Assembly: GCA_016718155.1 (NCBI GenBank)
Contig: JADKEH010000004.1
Coordinates: 62,001-126,000 of the forward strand
DNA length: 64,000 nt
Source: Candidatus Rhodoferax randersensis
GTDB lineage: Bacteria > Pseudomonadota > Gammaproteobacteria > Burkholderiales > Burkholderiaceae_C
Direction of reading: 5' to 3'
The translations under genes and the position numbers were made by a program. The notes under the pieces are model-generated. The model made no database searches and was not told where the DNA came from. It was given only the letters and a program-made list of their open reading frames with translations. Below, piece by piece: positions 40,390-48,859 of the stretch; position 1 is the first letter of the stretch; each line of letters begins with the position of its first letter.

Positions 40390-40405
40390 TGGTATCACGA
40401 TACCA
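40390..40405. promoter_or_regulatory. Perfect palindrome TGGTATCACGATACCA, candidate operator
   Basis: Seven-base arms around a two-base centre, in the 34-bp gap between the hemerythrin start (40373) and the end of the upstream membrane protein gene (40408). The flanks are AT-rich, unlike the coding DNA around it. The position suggests a repressor or activator site for the hemerythrin and genes after it. The binding protein is unknown. Confidence 0.5.
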
Positions 40406-40407
40406 AA

Positions 40408-41733
40408 TTAGTTGATTTGCCGCAAGGATTGTGTGCGGGCCGGCTCTGCAGCCTCGCTGGAGGGCGCGCTTTGGCGCATGCGCCGCCACGCGATCACGAA
40501 GAAAACGCAGAAGGCGCACGCCCCAGCCAGGCCCAGTGTGGCCGCCAGGCGCACCAGCCAGGCGCTGCCCTGCACGCAGGCGCCCAGCAAGACCACCATG
40601 GCGCCGATATGGGCATAGAAGTGCATGTCCAGCGGCCGCTGTGCCGTAAGGCTGCTCGGCGTGGGCGCGCGCCGCTTGCCCGCACCCGCATGCATCGATG
40701 CCAGGAACGGCACGATGCGCGACAACACGCCCATCAGCAAGGTCAGCAGTCCGCCCACCAGCAGGACGCCAAAGACGGTCGTGCCCCACTGCGGCAGCAG
40801 ATCGAACTCGCGCGCCAGTGCCACCAGCAGACTTGCCAGCAAGGCCACCCAAGCCATGCGCACCAGCACAAAGGGTTTGCCCAGACCCTGGCGCATGCCG
40901 CTGCGCAAGGCGCGCAGCATCAGCCCCACGTGGACCATCAACGCGCCCAGGCCGAGCGCCGCCGCCGTCGCCCAGGCAGCGCCGCCGAGCCAGGCCATGG
41001 AAGCCATCGCGGCCGCCCCCAGCGCCAACAGCGCCAGCAGCAGGGACAGCCACGAGCCGCGCGGCGACGGATTGTCGGACAGCGCGAACATGGGCACCAG
41101 GATGTACGAGAAGCCCATCACCAACATACCCATGAAGCCATAGGCGGCAAAGCTCACGTGCAGGCCCATGGCGCTGGCGCGCGCCAGGCCCGTGACGCCC
41201 TGGTATGCGCCCACCAGCGACCAGGCCGAACCCAGCAGCCCAACCAGGGACAGCAAAGCCGCCCAGCCATGCGTCACCACCAAGGTCATGCCTTTGGCGC
41301 CGCGCAGATTGCGCGCCAACAGCGCCAGATAACCCAGCAGCGCCATGCTGGTCAACAGCGCACCCGCCAGCAGTGCGGCAGGCCATGCCAGGCCCATGCC
41401 CAGCGTCAGCACGGCCACGCCCAGCGTCAGGCCGCCCCACAACGCGTCATACGGCCAGCCGCGCGCACCCACGGGCTGGCGCGTGGCCACCGGCAGCAAC
41501 TGGAGGCTGGCACCCACGGCGGTCATCACCAGCACACCCAGTGTCACCAGATGCAGCGCCGCCAGGGGCCAGCCCAGGCCACCCTGAAAGTGGCTCACCT
41601 GCTCGGCAGCAACCAGCAGCGCGCCCCATGCCGCCACCTGGAACAGCAGCGCCGTGCCAAAGAAACGAAACGGGATCAGCGGCGCCAGCAGGCGGCCCTT
41701 AGCGCCCCCCAGAAAGGTGGCCGCCAGCGCCAT
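40408..41733 (-). CDS. Polytopic membrane protein with conserved histidines (haem-copper oxidase/NnrS-like), unknown function
   Basis: From the ATG at 41733 it is 441 residues with about twelve hydrophobic helices and little soluble sequence. Three helix-borne histidines stand out: LHLVTLGVLVMTAVGAS, GLHVSFAAYGFMGMLVMGF and MHFYAHIGAMVVLL. This pattern recalls NnrS and the core of haem-copper oxidases, but the metal-ligand set is not complete enough to name it. The start overlaps the DUF2249 stop (TGATG), indicating coupling. The frame extends upstream over the DUF2249 gene; those residues are a shadow. Confidence 0.6.
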   Translation of the reverse strand: MALAATFLGGAKGRLLAPLIPFRFFGTALLFQVAAWGALLVAAEQVSHFQGGLGWPLAALHLVTLGVLVMTAVGASLQLLPVATRQPVGARGWPYDALWGGLTLGVAVLTLGMGLAWPAALLAGALLTSMALLGYLALLARNLRGAKGMTLVVTHGWAALLSLVGLLGSAWSLVGAYQGVTGLARASAMGLHVSFAAYGFMGMLVMGFSYILVPMFALSDNPSPRGSWLSLLLALLALGAAAMASMAWLGGAAWATAAALGLGALMVHVGLMLRALRSGMRQGLGKPFVLVRMAWVALLASLLVALAREFDLLPQWGTTVFGVLLVGGLLTLLMGVLSRIVPFLASMHAGAGKRRAPTPSSLTAQRPLDMHFYAHIGAMVVLLGACVQGSAWLVRLAATLGLAGACAFCVFFVIAWRRMRQSAPSSEAAEPARTQSLRQIN

Positions 41734-42002
41734 CAGGCGTCCTTGACCAAACGCAGGCGAAACTCGCCGGGATCGCCCGACACGTGTTGGGCAGACCAGC
41801 CGCGCTGCGCCAGTTCGGCGTACAAGGGCGCGGGATCGCGGTTGTGGTGCACCACGATCGGCGTGGCCACGGCGAGCGACTCCACCAGCTTGATGATCAG
41901 CACAAACGGTTGCGGCGGCTCCAGCCCGCGCACCTCGATGTGCAGGCCATCGCTCTCGGTCCATTGTTCGCCGGCGCGGCGCGGGGTGGTGAGCTGACTC
42001 AC
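41733..42002 (-). CDS. DUF2249 domain protein
   Basis: A small protein of about 89 residues from a GTG at 42002 with GAAGG nine bases before. The core DGLHIEVRGLEPPQPFVLII and the later VVHHNRDPAPLYAELAQRGW match DUF2249, a SirA/TusA-like alpha/beta fold often found beside hemerythrin and denitrification genes. No biochemical role is established. Its stop overlaps the start of the His-rich membrane protein, and the hemerythrin follows, so the three probably act together. Confidence 0.7.
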   Translation of the reverse strand: MSQLTTPRRAGEQWTESDGLHIEVRGLEPPQPFVLIIKLVESLAVATPIVVHHNRDPAPLYAELAQRGWSAQHVSGDPGEFRLRLVKDA

Positions 42003-42063
42003 TGGAGTACCTTCGTGCTGCGCACTGCGGTGCGAGCTTGCTTGGGGCGGCCCGGCGCGGCGC

Positions 42064-42726
42064 TCATGACGCCAACTCATCGCCAGCGCGCAGCAGCCCC
42101 GGCTTGCCGGCGCGCCAGCGCGCGTACTCGGTGCGCAGCAGGTCGGCGTGCTCGCGCTCCTCGGCGGCCAGCTCACGGTAAAGCTGGTGCGTGCCGGCAT
42201 CGGCAAGGCTGCCTTGGGCGCAACTGTCGAAGAACGCGGCGGCGCGCTCTTCCATGCCAATCGCAATGCGAAACAAGTTGGCCGGATCGGCCGGACGATT
42301 CGGCACGCCGGCAAAAATCGCCGCCAGCTCCAGCTTGAACACACTGCCACTGTCGGCCTCACGGGCGTGGTAGCGCCGCTGCAGCGTTTGCATGTGCTCT
42401 TCTTCCATGGCGGCGAAGCGCCCGAACAGGTCCTGCAGAATGGGGTCGGTGCTGTCAGCGGCGGCGCGCAGGTAGAACGCCTGGCCGCCCAGTTCGATCT
42501 CGAAGGCCTTGCGCACCGCATCGAGCGCGGCGTCGCCCTCGATGTCGCGCGGGTTGACCGCGGCGAGCTTGCCGCCGCAGTACGGGCACAGGCCGTAGGG
42601 CAAGGCAAAGCCCTCGCTGACCTTGGCGCAGTCGGTGCAGCGCCATTGCAGGCTGGCGTTGGCACAGCAGATATAGGACTCTTCGCCGTCTTCCAGCGGC
42701 TGGTGGCATTTGGGACACAACATCAC
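42064..42726 (-). CDS. Rubrerythrin-like protein with N-terminal zinc-ribbon segment
   Basis: A 220-residue protein. The N-terminus has paired cysteine motifs (CPKC, then CTDC and CPYC, residues 4-45) that can bind iron or zinc. From about 65 a ferritin-like four-helix domain follows with diiron ligands in AFEIELGGQAFYL, AAMEEEHMQTL, GMEERAAAFF and AAEEREHADLL. Rubrerythrins reduce peroxide in anaerobes using NAD(P)H-derived electrons. Its ATG overlaps the stop of the fused NfnAB-type flavoprotein, which could supply reductant. Confidence 0.82.
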   Translation of the reverse strand: MMLCPKCHQPLEDGEESYICCANASLQWRCTDCAKVSEGFALPYGLCPYCGGKLAAVNPRDIEGDAALDAVRKAFEIELGGQAFYLRAAADSTDPILQDLFGRFAAMEEEHMQTLQRRYHAREADSGSVFKLELAAIFAGVPNRPADPANLFRIAIGMEERAAAFFDSCAQGSLADAGTHQLYRELAAEEREHADLLRTEYARWRAGKPGLLRAGDELAS

Positions 42727-45077
42727 ACGGCTCCTTCGCTGACGCTGGCCGACTCCAGTGCCGTCGGCGGCACGAAGTCTTCCAGATGCGCGGCATGGAT
42801 CGGCCAGACGGCGCGGTCTTTCTGTAAATAGGTGGCCATCGCCTTGGCGGCGCGGCGCCCGGCACTCATGGCCAGGATCACCGTGGCGCCGCCGGTGACG
42901 ATGTCGCCGCCGGCAAACACACCCGGCAAATTGGTGGCCTGGGTGTCGTCATCGGCCACGATGTAGCCCCACTTGTTCAGGGCCAGCCCCTCGGTGGCCT
43001 GCGCCACGATCGGGTTGGCCTTGGTGCCCAGTGCATAGATGACAGTGTCGCAGGCCCACTCGACGAACTCGCCCTGGGGAATCGGCGAGCGCCGGCCGCG
43101 CGCATCGGGCTCGCCGAGTACCATCTTTTCGACCCGGATGGCGCGCACGTCACCCTCGTCGTTGAGCAGAATTTCCACCGGTGCGTGCAGGAAGGAAAAC
43201 TCGATGCCTTCCTCTTTGGCGTGGCGCAACTCCTCGATGCGTGCCGGCGCCTCGGCCTCGGAGCGGCGGTAGACACAACGCACGCTGGAGGCCCCCACGC
43301 GCTTGGCCACGCGCAGGCAGTCCATCGCGGTGTTGCCCGCGCCGATCACCACCACCCGATCGCCCAGGCCAATCGGCGTGTCCAGGTAGGGAAACTGGTC
43401 ACCCCCCATCAGGTTAACGCGAGTGAGGAACTCGTTGGCCGAAAACACCTGGCCGGCGAATTCGCCCGGAATGCCGAGGAACGATGGCGCCCCCGCGCCG
43501 GCTGCCACAAACACCGCGTCAAAACCCATCTTCCCGGTCAGTTGCGCTACCGTAAAGGTCTTGCCAATCACCTTGTTGGTCTGGAACTGCACGCCGCAAT
43601 CGCGCAGGCGCTGCACTTCCTTGTCGATGATGTCGCGCGGCAGCCGGAACGACGGGATGCCATAACGCAGCACGCCACCGACCACGTGCAGGGCTTCAAA
43701 GACCGTGACCTCGGCGCCGTACTTGACCAGATCTGCCGCCGCCGCCAGCCCGCCAGGGCCGGAGCCAACGATGGCCACCTTGCCCAGGCGCTGCTCAAAC
43801 TGCGGCGGCTTGGGACTGCTCGGGTGCGCATTGTCGCCAACAAAGCGCTCCAGGCGCCCGATCGCCACCGGCTCCATCTTGGCCTTGATCAGCACACACT
43901 GTGCCTCGCACTGGCTCTCCTGCGGACAGACGCGCCCGCAGACGCTGGGGAAGATGCTCGACTCGTGAATGGTCTGCACCGCCGCATCCAGGTCGCGCAC
44001 CAGCAAGTGGCGGATGAAACGTGGAATATCGATGTTCACCGGGCAACCGGCAATACAGGTCGGGTTGATGCACTGTATGCAGCGCTCGGCCTCGCGCAGC
44101 GCGGCGGCGTAGTTGTAGCCCAGATTGACCTCGGCAAAGGTGCCGGCGCGCTCCACCGGGTCGCGCTCGGGCATCTTCACCTGATGGCGCTCCAGCGCCG
44201 AGTACTTCTTGTAGGTGCGCTTGCCCTGCACAAACAGTTTTTCTTCCAGGCTGCAGATGTGCGCGGCGTCCTCATTGGCCTGCGCCTCCTGCTTCTTGAA
44301 GCGCTTCTGGCGGGCGTGTAATTCCTTGAAGTCAACCTTGTGGCCATCGAAGTCCGGCCCATCGACGCACGCGAACTTGACCTCGCCATCCACCGTGACG
44401 CGGCACGAGCCACACATGCCGGTGCCGTCGACCATGATGGTGTTGAGCGACACCATGGTCTTGACGCCATAGGGCCGAGTGGTGTCCACGCAGGCGTGCA
44501 TCATGGGCATGGGGCCAATCGCCACCACCACATCGGGCTTACCGGTGTCGAGCACATCCTTCAGCGCACTGGTGACAAAACCGGCGCGCCCGGTACTGCC
44601 GTCGTCGGTGCACAGGATCAGCTCGTCGGAGAACTCGGCCAGCTTGTCGGCCCAGAACACCAGGTCCTTGCTGCGAAAACCAACGATGCAGGTGGTGTGG
44701 TTGCCGGCTTGCTTAAAGGCCCGCAGTTGCGGAAAGATCGGCGCCACGCCCAGGCCGCCACCAACCAGCACCACATGGCCCTGCTTGCCAATGTGCTGGG
44801 GCAGGCCCAGCGGCCCGACAAAATCGTCAAAGGTGTCGCCGGCCTGGTACTGGTCGCGCATCTCGCGCGTGGTCTTGCCCAGCGCCTGCACCACGATGGT
44901 GACGGTGCCGCGCTCGCGGTCGAAGTCGGCCACCGTCAGCGGGATGCGCTCGCCACTTTCGTTCAGGCGCAGCATGACAAAGTGGCCAGGCTGGGCGGCA
45001 GCGGCCACGTCGGGGGCCAGCACTTCCCACAGGAAGGCGTTCTCGGAGAAGCGTTCGTGGCGAACGATGGTGTACAT
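42723..45077 (-). CDS. Fused NfnAB-type NAD(P)H:ferredoxin flavoprotein (SudAB-like)
   Basis: A single 784-residue chain. Residues 1-285 resemble NfnA: an FAD/NAD-binding ferredoxin reductase module (GGLGVAPIFPQLRAFKQAGN) and a [2Fe-2S] site (GMCGSCRV ... FACVDGP). Residues from about 300 resemble NfnB/GltD: two [4Fe-4S] motifs (CIQCINPTCIAGC, CGRVCPQESQCEAQC), an FAD site (AIVGSGPGGLAAAADL) and an NAD(P) site (VVVIGAGNTAMDC). NfnAB couples NADH, NADPH and ferredoxin by flavin-based bifurcation; in known systems it is two subunits. It follows hcrB by 23 bases. Sulfide dehydrogenase or a simple NADPH reductase are alternatives. Confidence 0.8.
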   Translation of the reverse strand: MYTIVRHERFSENAFLWEVLAPDVAAAAQPGHFVMLRLNESGERIPLTVADFDRERGTVTIVVQALGKTTREMRDQYQAGDTFDDFVGPLGLPQHIGKQGHVVLVGGGLGVAPIFPQLRAFKQAGNHTTCIVGFRSKDLVFWADKLAEFSDELILCTDDGSTGRAGFVTSALKDVLDTGKPDVVVAIGPMPMMHACVDTTRPYGVKTMVSLNTIMVDGTGMCGSCRVTVDGEVKFACVDGPDFDGHKVDFKELHARQKRFKKQEAQANEDAAHICSLEEKLFVQGKRTYKKYSALERHQVKMPERDPVERAGTFAEVNLGYNYAAALREAERCIQCINPTCIAGCPVNIDIPRFIRHLLVRDLDAAVQTIHESSIFPSVCGRVCPQESQCEAQCVLIKAKMEPVAIGRLERFVGDNAHPSSPKPPQFEQRLGKVAIVGSGPGGLAAAADLVKYGAEVTVFEALHVVGGVLRYGIPSFRLPRDIIDKEVQRLRDCGVQFQTNKVIGKTFTVAQLTGKMGFDAVFVAAGAGAPSFLGIPGEFAGQVFSANEFLTRVNLMGGDQFPYLDTPIGLGDRVVVIGAGNTAMDCLRVAKRVGASSVRCVYRRSEAEAPARIEELRHAKEEGIEFSFLHAPVEILLNDEGDVRAIRVEKMVLGEPDARGRRSPIPQGEFVEWACDTVIYALGTKANPIVAQATEGLALNKWGYIVADDDTQATNLPGVFAGGDIVTGGATVILAMSAGRRAAKAMATYLQKDRAVWPIHAAHLEDFVPPTALESASVSEGAV

Positions 45078-45100
45078 GGTGTGTCTTCAAAAGGCGTTAA

Positions 45101-46075
45101 TCAGGAGTCGGACCAAAGCTCATCGACGACTTTGCGGGTCATGGCCAACAGAACCCGGCGGCGATACTTGACGCCGGCCACGGTGGTCAGCAGCACATTG
45201 GAAGTTTTGCGCACTGCCTGCACCACGGCTTGTGCCGTGGCCGCATTCCACTCGGCGCCAACAAAGGCCTCGGTGGGAACCAGCAGGGGCGCCGAGTTGG
45301 TGCCGGTGATGGCCAGCTTCAGGCCGGCGATGCGGTCGCCGTCGCGCTTGAGCGCCACGGCGATGCCCGCCAGCGGGAAATCGATCGCGTCGCGGATGCG
45401 CACCTTGACGTAGCGCGCTCTCCAGAGCCCAGCCGGTGGCACCACCACTGCAGCCAGAACCTCGCCTTGACCCAGCGTCAGCCGATTGGAGCCGTCTTCG
45501 TTGAACAGTTGAGCCGCTGGCAACATGCGAGTGCCCTGGGGGCCGACGATCTCGACCTGGGCGTCCAGCACCATCAACGCTGGCGCCACGTCACCGTGGT
45601 AGGTGGCATAACAACGGTCGCTCTTGACCACCACGTGGCACTTGTCGCCCTGGTACTTGAGGCAATAGTCGTTGCCGCTGCGCCACCACTCGCTCTGGTT
45701 GTAGAAAATGCAGCGGGTGTCCTGGCACAGGTTGCCGCCCAGAGTGGCGGCAACGCGATGGGTTGGTCCGGCCACCAGAGCCGCCGCCGTGGCGATGGCC
45801 GGCCACGCACCGCGCACCGACGCATCTTCGGCAATGGCCTCCAGAGAGGTGCCAGCGCCGATGCGCAAGCTGCCGTCGGGCAAGACGGCAATGCCGGTCA
45901 GATCACCGATGGCACCCAGGTCCACCAGGGTCGTGGGCAGGCCCAACCCCCGGCGCAGATTGGGCAACAAATCGGTGCCACCGCCCAGCGCCTGGGCGCC
46001 TTGCGCCGATAGGGCGGACACCGCCTCGGCCAGGGTCTCGGGTCGAACGGTTCGAAAGCTCGGAAGCAAGTTCAT
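45101..46075 (-). CDS. hcrB: 4-hydroxybenzoyl-CoA reductase, FAD/[4Fe-4S] beta subunit
   Basis: HcrB passes electrons from the FAD and an extra cluster to the Mo subunit; the enzyme removes the ring hydroxyl of 4-hydroxybenzoyl-CoA to give benzoyl-CoA. The protein is 324 residues, the length of Thauera HcrB. The FAD motif is ALGGGTDLLPNLR (29-41), with TLGGNLCQDTRC at 111-122. The insert that carries the [4Fe-4S] cluster is present, with Cys122, Cys138, Cys146 and Cys155, the spacing that distinguishes HcrB from ordinary xanthine dehydrogenase FAD subunits. ATG overlaps the hcrA stop (ATGA). Confidence 0.93.
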   Translation of the reverse strand: MNLLPSFRTVRPETLAEAVSALSAQGAQALGGGTDLLPNLRRGLGLPTTLVDLGAIGDLTGIAVLPDGSLRIGAGTSLEAIAEDASVRGAWPAIATAAALVAGPTHRVAATLGGNLCQDTRCIFYNQSEWWRSGNDYCLKYQGDKCHVVVKSDRCYATYHGDVAPALMVLDAQVEIVGPQGTRMLPAAQLFNEDGSNRLTLGQGEVLAAVVVPPAGLWRARYVKVRIRDAIDFPLAGIAVALKRDGDRIAGLKLAITGTNSAPLLVPTEAFVGAEWNAATAQAVVQAVRKTSNVLLTTVAGVKYRRRVLLAMTRKVVDELWSDS

Positions 46076-48381
46076 TTCGCGGCCTCCTTCGCATCCAGCA
46101 GTTCCAGGATGCGATCGGGGCTGAGCGGGAAGTTGGCGCTGCGAACGCCCACCGCCTCAAACACCGCTTCATGGACAGCGGGCAGGAACCCGGCCAACAT
46201 GCCTTCCGACGCCTCCTTGGCGCCAAAGGGACCGTTGGGGTCGAGGCTTTCCACGATGATCACCTCGATATCCGGGCTCTCCACGATCGTCGGCACCCGG
46301 TAGTCCAGGATATTGCCGTGTAACATGCGCCCGGCGTCATAGCTGGTTTCTTCCGACAGCGCCTGGCCCATGCCCATCCAGACGCCGCCCTGGGTTTGGC
46401 CTTCGACCGCCAGTGGATTGAGCGCCTTGCCCACATCCACCGCCACCCAGACCTTGTGGGCCGTGACCTTGCCGGTGATCTCGTCCACCGAGGCCTCGAC
46501 CACCTGCGCGGCGTAGCAAAAGCCCATGGTGGCACCAATGGCGCTGCCACGGATCTTCTTGTCGCCCTGGTATTCGATCGGGCAGGTGAAGGTACCCTTG
46601 ACCGTGATGGTGCCGGTGTCCACCAGCGCCGCCTTGACCACCTCGTGGTAGCTCAGGCCATTGGCCTCGCCGCCGCTCACCACAAACATCTCGTCAATCA
46701 CCTCGACATCCTGCTCGAAGGCATTGAGCCGCTTGGCCGCCGCTTTCACCAGGATGCCCTTCAACAACTCGGCCGCTTCCAGCGTGGCGTTGCCCACCAT
46801 GAAGGTGACGCGCGACGAATAGCTGCCGTTGTCCTTCGGCGTCAGGGCGCTGTCGGCCGAGATCACCCGGATGCGATCCATGCTGACGCCCAACACCTCG
46901 GCCGCGACCTGGGTCGCCATGGTGTTGGAGCCCTGGCCAATATCGGCCGCGCCGGTCAGCAGCGTGATGCCGCCATCGAAATCGAGCTTCAGGTTGACGG
47001 TGGCGTGGGGCTCACCGGTCCAGTGCTTGGGCGTGGACGTGCCCGAGACGAAATGGGAACAACCAATACCCAGCCCCCGGCCCTTGGGCATCTTGCCACG
47101 CCGCTGCGCCCAGCCGGAGGCCGCCTTGACCTTCTCCAGGCACTCAGGCAGGCCATAACTCATGACCTTCTGGGCGTACATGGTGGTGTAGGGGATTTCC
47201 GGCAACAGGTTGATCTGCCGCACCTGGATGGCATCGATGCCCAGCTCGTGCGCCATCTCGGTCAGCAGCGCCTCGAAAGCCGCGCGCGTGTCCACCGTGC
47301 CATGACCGCGCATGGCGCCACAGGGCGGTGTGTTGGTGTAGACGCGCCAGGCGTCGTGCTTGATGGCCGGGATGTGGTACAGCCCGTGCATCAGCGCACC
47401 GGTGTACAGGATGGTGATGATGCCGTAGCCGGCGTAAGCGCCACCGGCTTGCGTGGCCTGCAGCGCCAGCGCCGTGATCTTGCCGTCTTTGGTGAGACCG
47501 ATCTTCATCGTCACCTGGGTCCAGGGGCGGCCCCGGTGCGCCAGAAAAGTCTCTTCCCGGCTCTGCAGCAGTCGCACCGCGCCCTTGGCCTTGCGCGCCA
47601 ACAGGGCGGCGATGATCTCGAAATGCAGACACTCAGTGCGTGCGCCAAAGCCCCCACCCAGGAAAGGCTTGATCACCCGAATGCGCGACGAATCCATCTG
47701 CAGGCAGGCCGCCACCTTGAGGTGCACGTAGTACGGCACCTGGGTGGTGGTATTGAGCGTCAGCGAGTCGCGCTGAGGGTCATATTCCGCCAGCGTGGCG
47801 TTGAGCTCCATGTGAACGTGGTTGACCTCGGCAAAGGTGTAGACCTTCTCGCGCACCAGATCAGCCTGCTCGAAGCCGGCCTGTGTGTCGCCGAACTCGG
47901 CGTGGACCTCACGCAGCACGTTGTTGGGCTTGTCGTCATGAATGGCCACTGCGCCAGCCTTCATGGCCGCCTTGGGTGTCATGTAGGCCGGCAGCGCTTC
48001 ATACTCGACCTTGATCAGGCTCAAGGCCTGCTCGGCAGTGCGCTCGTCGATGGCCGCCACGGCGGCCACCGGGTCGCCCCGGTAGCGGACCTTCTCGCGC
48101 GCCAGGGGGTATTCGTTCTCGGCAATCGGCAGCACGCCATAGGGCACCGGGGTATCGGCGCCGGTGCAGACCGCCATCACACCCTCCAGCGCTTCGGCCG
48201 CGGAGGTATCAATGGAGACGATGCGGGCATGCGCCACCGGGCTACGCAGGATTCGACCCACCAGCGCGCCGCTGACCAGGATGTCGGCGGTGTACTTGGC
48301 CTTGCCGGTGACCTTGTCGACCCCATCCACCAGCGGCGTGCGCGCGCCAATGGTGCCGTGCTTGGGCGTGCGCACCGTCAC
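46072..48381 (-). CDS. hcrA: 4-hydroxybenzoyl-CoA reductase, molybdenum alpha subunit
   Basis: The Mo-cofactor subunit of HBCR, xanthine oxidase family, about 769 residues from the GTG at 48381 (the length of Thauera HcrA). This start overlaps the hcrC stop (GTGA). It opens IGARTPLVDGVDKVTGKAKY and carries the cofactor-binding blocks PFLGGGFGARTECLHFE near 255, CGAMRGHGTVDTRAAFE near 360 and AVEGQTQGGVWMGMGQALSE near 675. Longer frames upstream read through hcrC. Gene order hcrC-hcrA-hcrB, tightly overlapping. The 4-hydroxybenzoyl-CoA would come from 4-hydroxyphenylacetate through the pad enzymes. Confidence 0.92.
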   Translation of the reverse strand: MTVRTPKHGTIGARTPLVDGVDKVTGKAKYTADILVSGALVGRILRSPVAHARIVSIDTSAAEALEGVMAVCTGADTPVPYGVLPIAENEYPLAREKVRYRGDPVAAVAAIDERTAEQALSLIKVEYEALPAYMTPKAAMKAGAVAIHDDKPNNVLREVHAEFGDTQAGFEQADLVREKVYTFAEVNHVHMELNATLAEYDPQRDSLTLNTTTQVPYYVHLKVAACLQMDSSRIRVIKPFLGGGFGARTECLHFEIIAALLARKAKGAVRLLQSREETFLAHRGRPWTQVTMKIGLTKDGKITALALQATQAGGAYAGYGIITILYTGALMHGLYHIPAIKHDAWRVYTNTPPCGAMRGHGTVDTRAAFEALLTEMAHELGIDAIQVRQINLLPEIPYTTMYAQKVMSYGLPECLEKVKAASGWAQRRGKMPKGRGLGIGCSHFVSGTSTPKHWTGEPHATVNLKLDFDGGITLLTGAADIGQGSNTMATQVAAEVLGVSMDRIRVISADSALTPKDNGSYSSRVTFMVGNATLEAAELLKGILVKAAAKRLNAFEQDVEVIDEMFVVSGGEANGLSYHEVVKAALVDTGTITVKGTFTCPIEYQGDKKIRGSAIGATMGFCYAAQVVEASVDEITGKVTAHKVWVAVDVGKALNPLAVEGQTQGGVWMGMGQALSEETSYDAGRMLHGNILDYRVPTIVESPDIEVIIVESLDPNGPFGAKEASEGMLAGFLPAVHEAVFEAVGVRSANFPLSPDRILELLDAKEAAK

Positions 48382-48857
48382 GACGACTCCCCAGCGCAGC
48401 CGCAAGCGGCTTGCACCGATTCAATGATCTTCACGTAGCCGGTACAGCGGCACAGATTGCCCGCCAGCGCGGCCTTGATCTCATCAACCGACGGATTGGG
48501 ATTGCGCCGCAACAGGGCTTCAGAGGCCATCACCATGCCGGGCGTGCAGTAGCCACACTGGGTGCCCAGCTTTTCGTGAAACGCAACCTGTAAGCGCGAC
48601 AGCTCGCCGTGGGTGGCCAGGCCCTCAATGGTCTCAACGCGCTTGCCGGCCACCTGATGCGCCAGCGTGGAGCAAGCCAGCCGTGGCCGACCCTCCACCA
48701 GCACGGTGCAGGCGCCGCACTCGCCTCCGTCGCAACCCTGCTTGGTGCCGGTCAGGCCGAGTTGTTCGCGCAGGTAGTCGATCAACAAAACGTTGTCAGC
48801 CACCGCGTCCTCACGCGCGCGGCCATTGACTTGCACCTGCAGCAACTGTTTACGCAT
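48378..48857 (-). CDS. hcrC: 4-hydroxybenzoyl-CoA reductase, [2Fe-2S] gamma subunit
   Basis: The small iron-sulfur subunit (159 residues) with two [2Fe-2S] clusters. The plant-type ferredoxin motif GCDGGECGACTVLVEG is near residue 42, and the alpha-helical cluster is in CGYCTPGMVM near 100 and GNLCRCTGY near 135. It transfers electrons from ferredoxin to the Mo site. It lies two bases after the phenylacetate-CoA ligase stop, so the hcr genes are in one unit with the pad genes. Confidence 0.92.
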   Translation of the reverse strand: MRKQLLQVQVNGRAREDAVADNVLLIDYLREQLGLTGTKQGCDGGECGACTVLVEGRPRLACSTLAHQVAGKRVETIEGLATHGELSRLQVAFHEKLGTQCGYCTPGMVMASEALLRRNPNPSVDEIKAALAGNLCRCTGYVKIIESVQAACGCAGESS

Positions 48858-48859
48858 GC

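Noticed and set aside
46396..48438. 680-codon plus-strand frame opposite hcrA/hcrC
   Set aside because: Shadow of the hcr genes; nothing protein-like in it.
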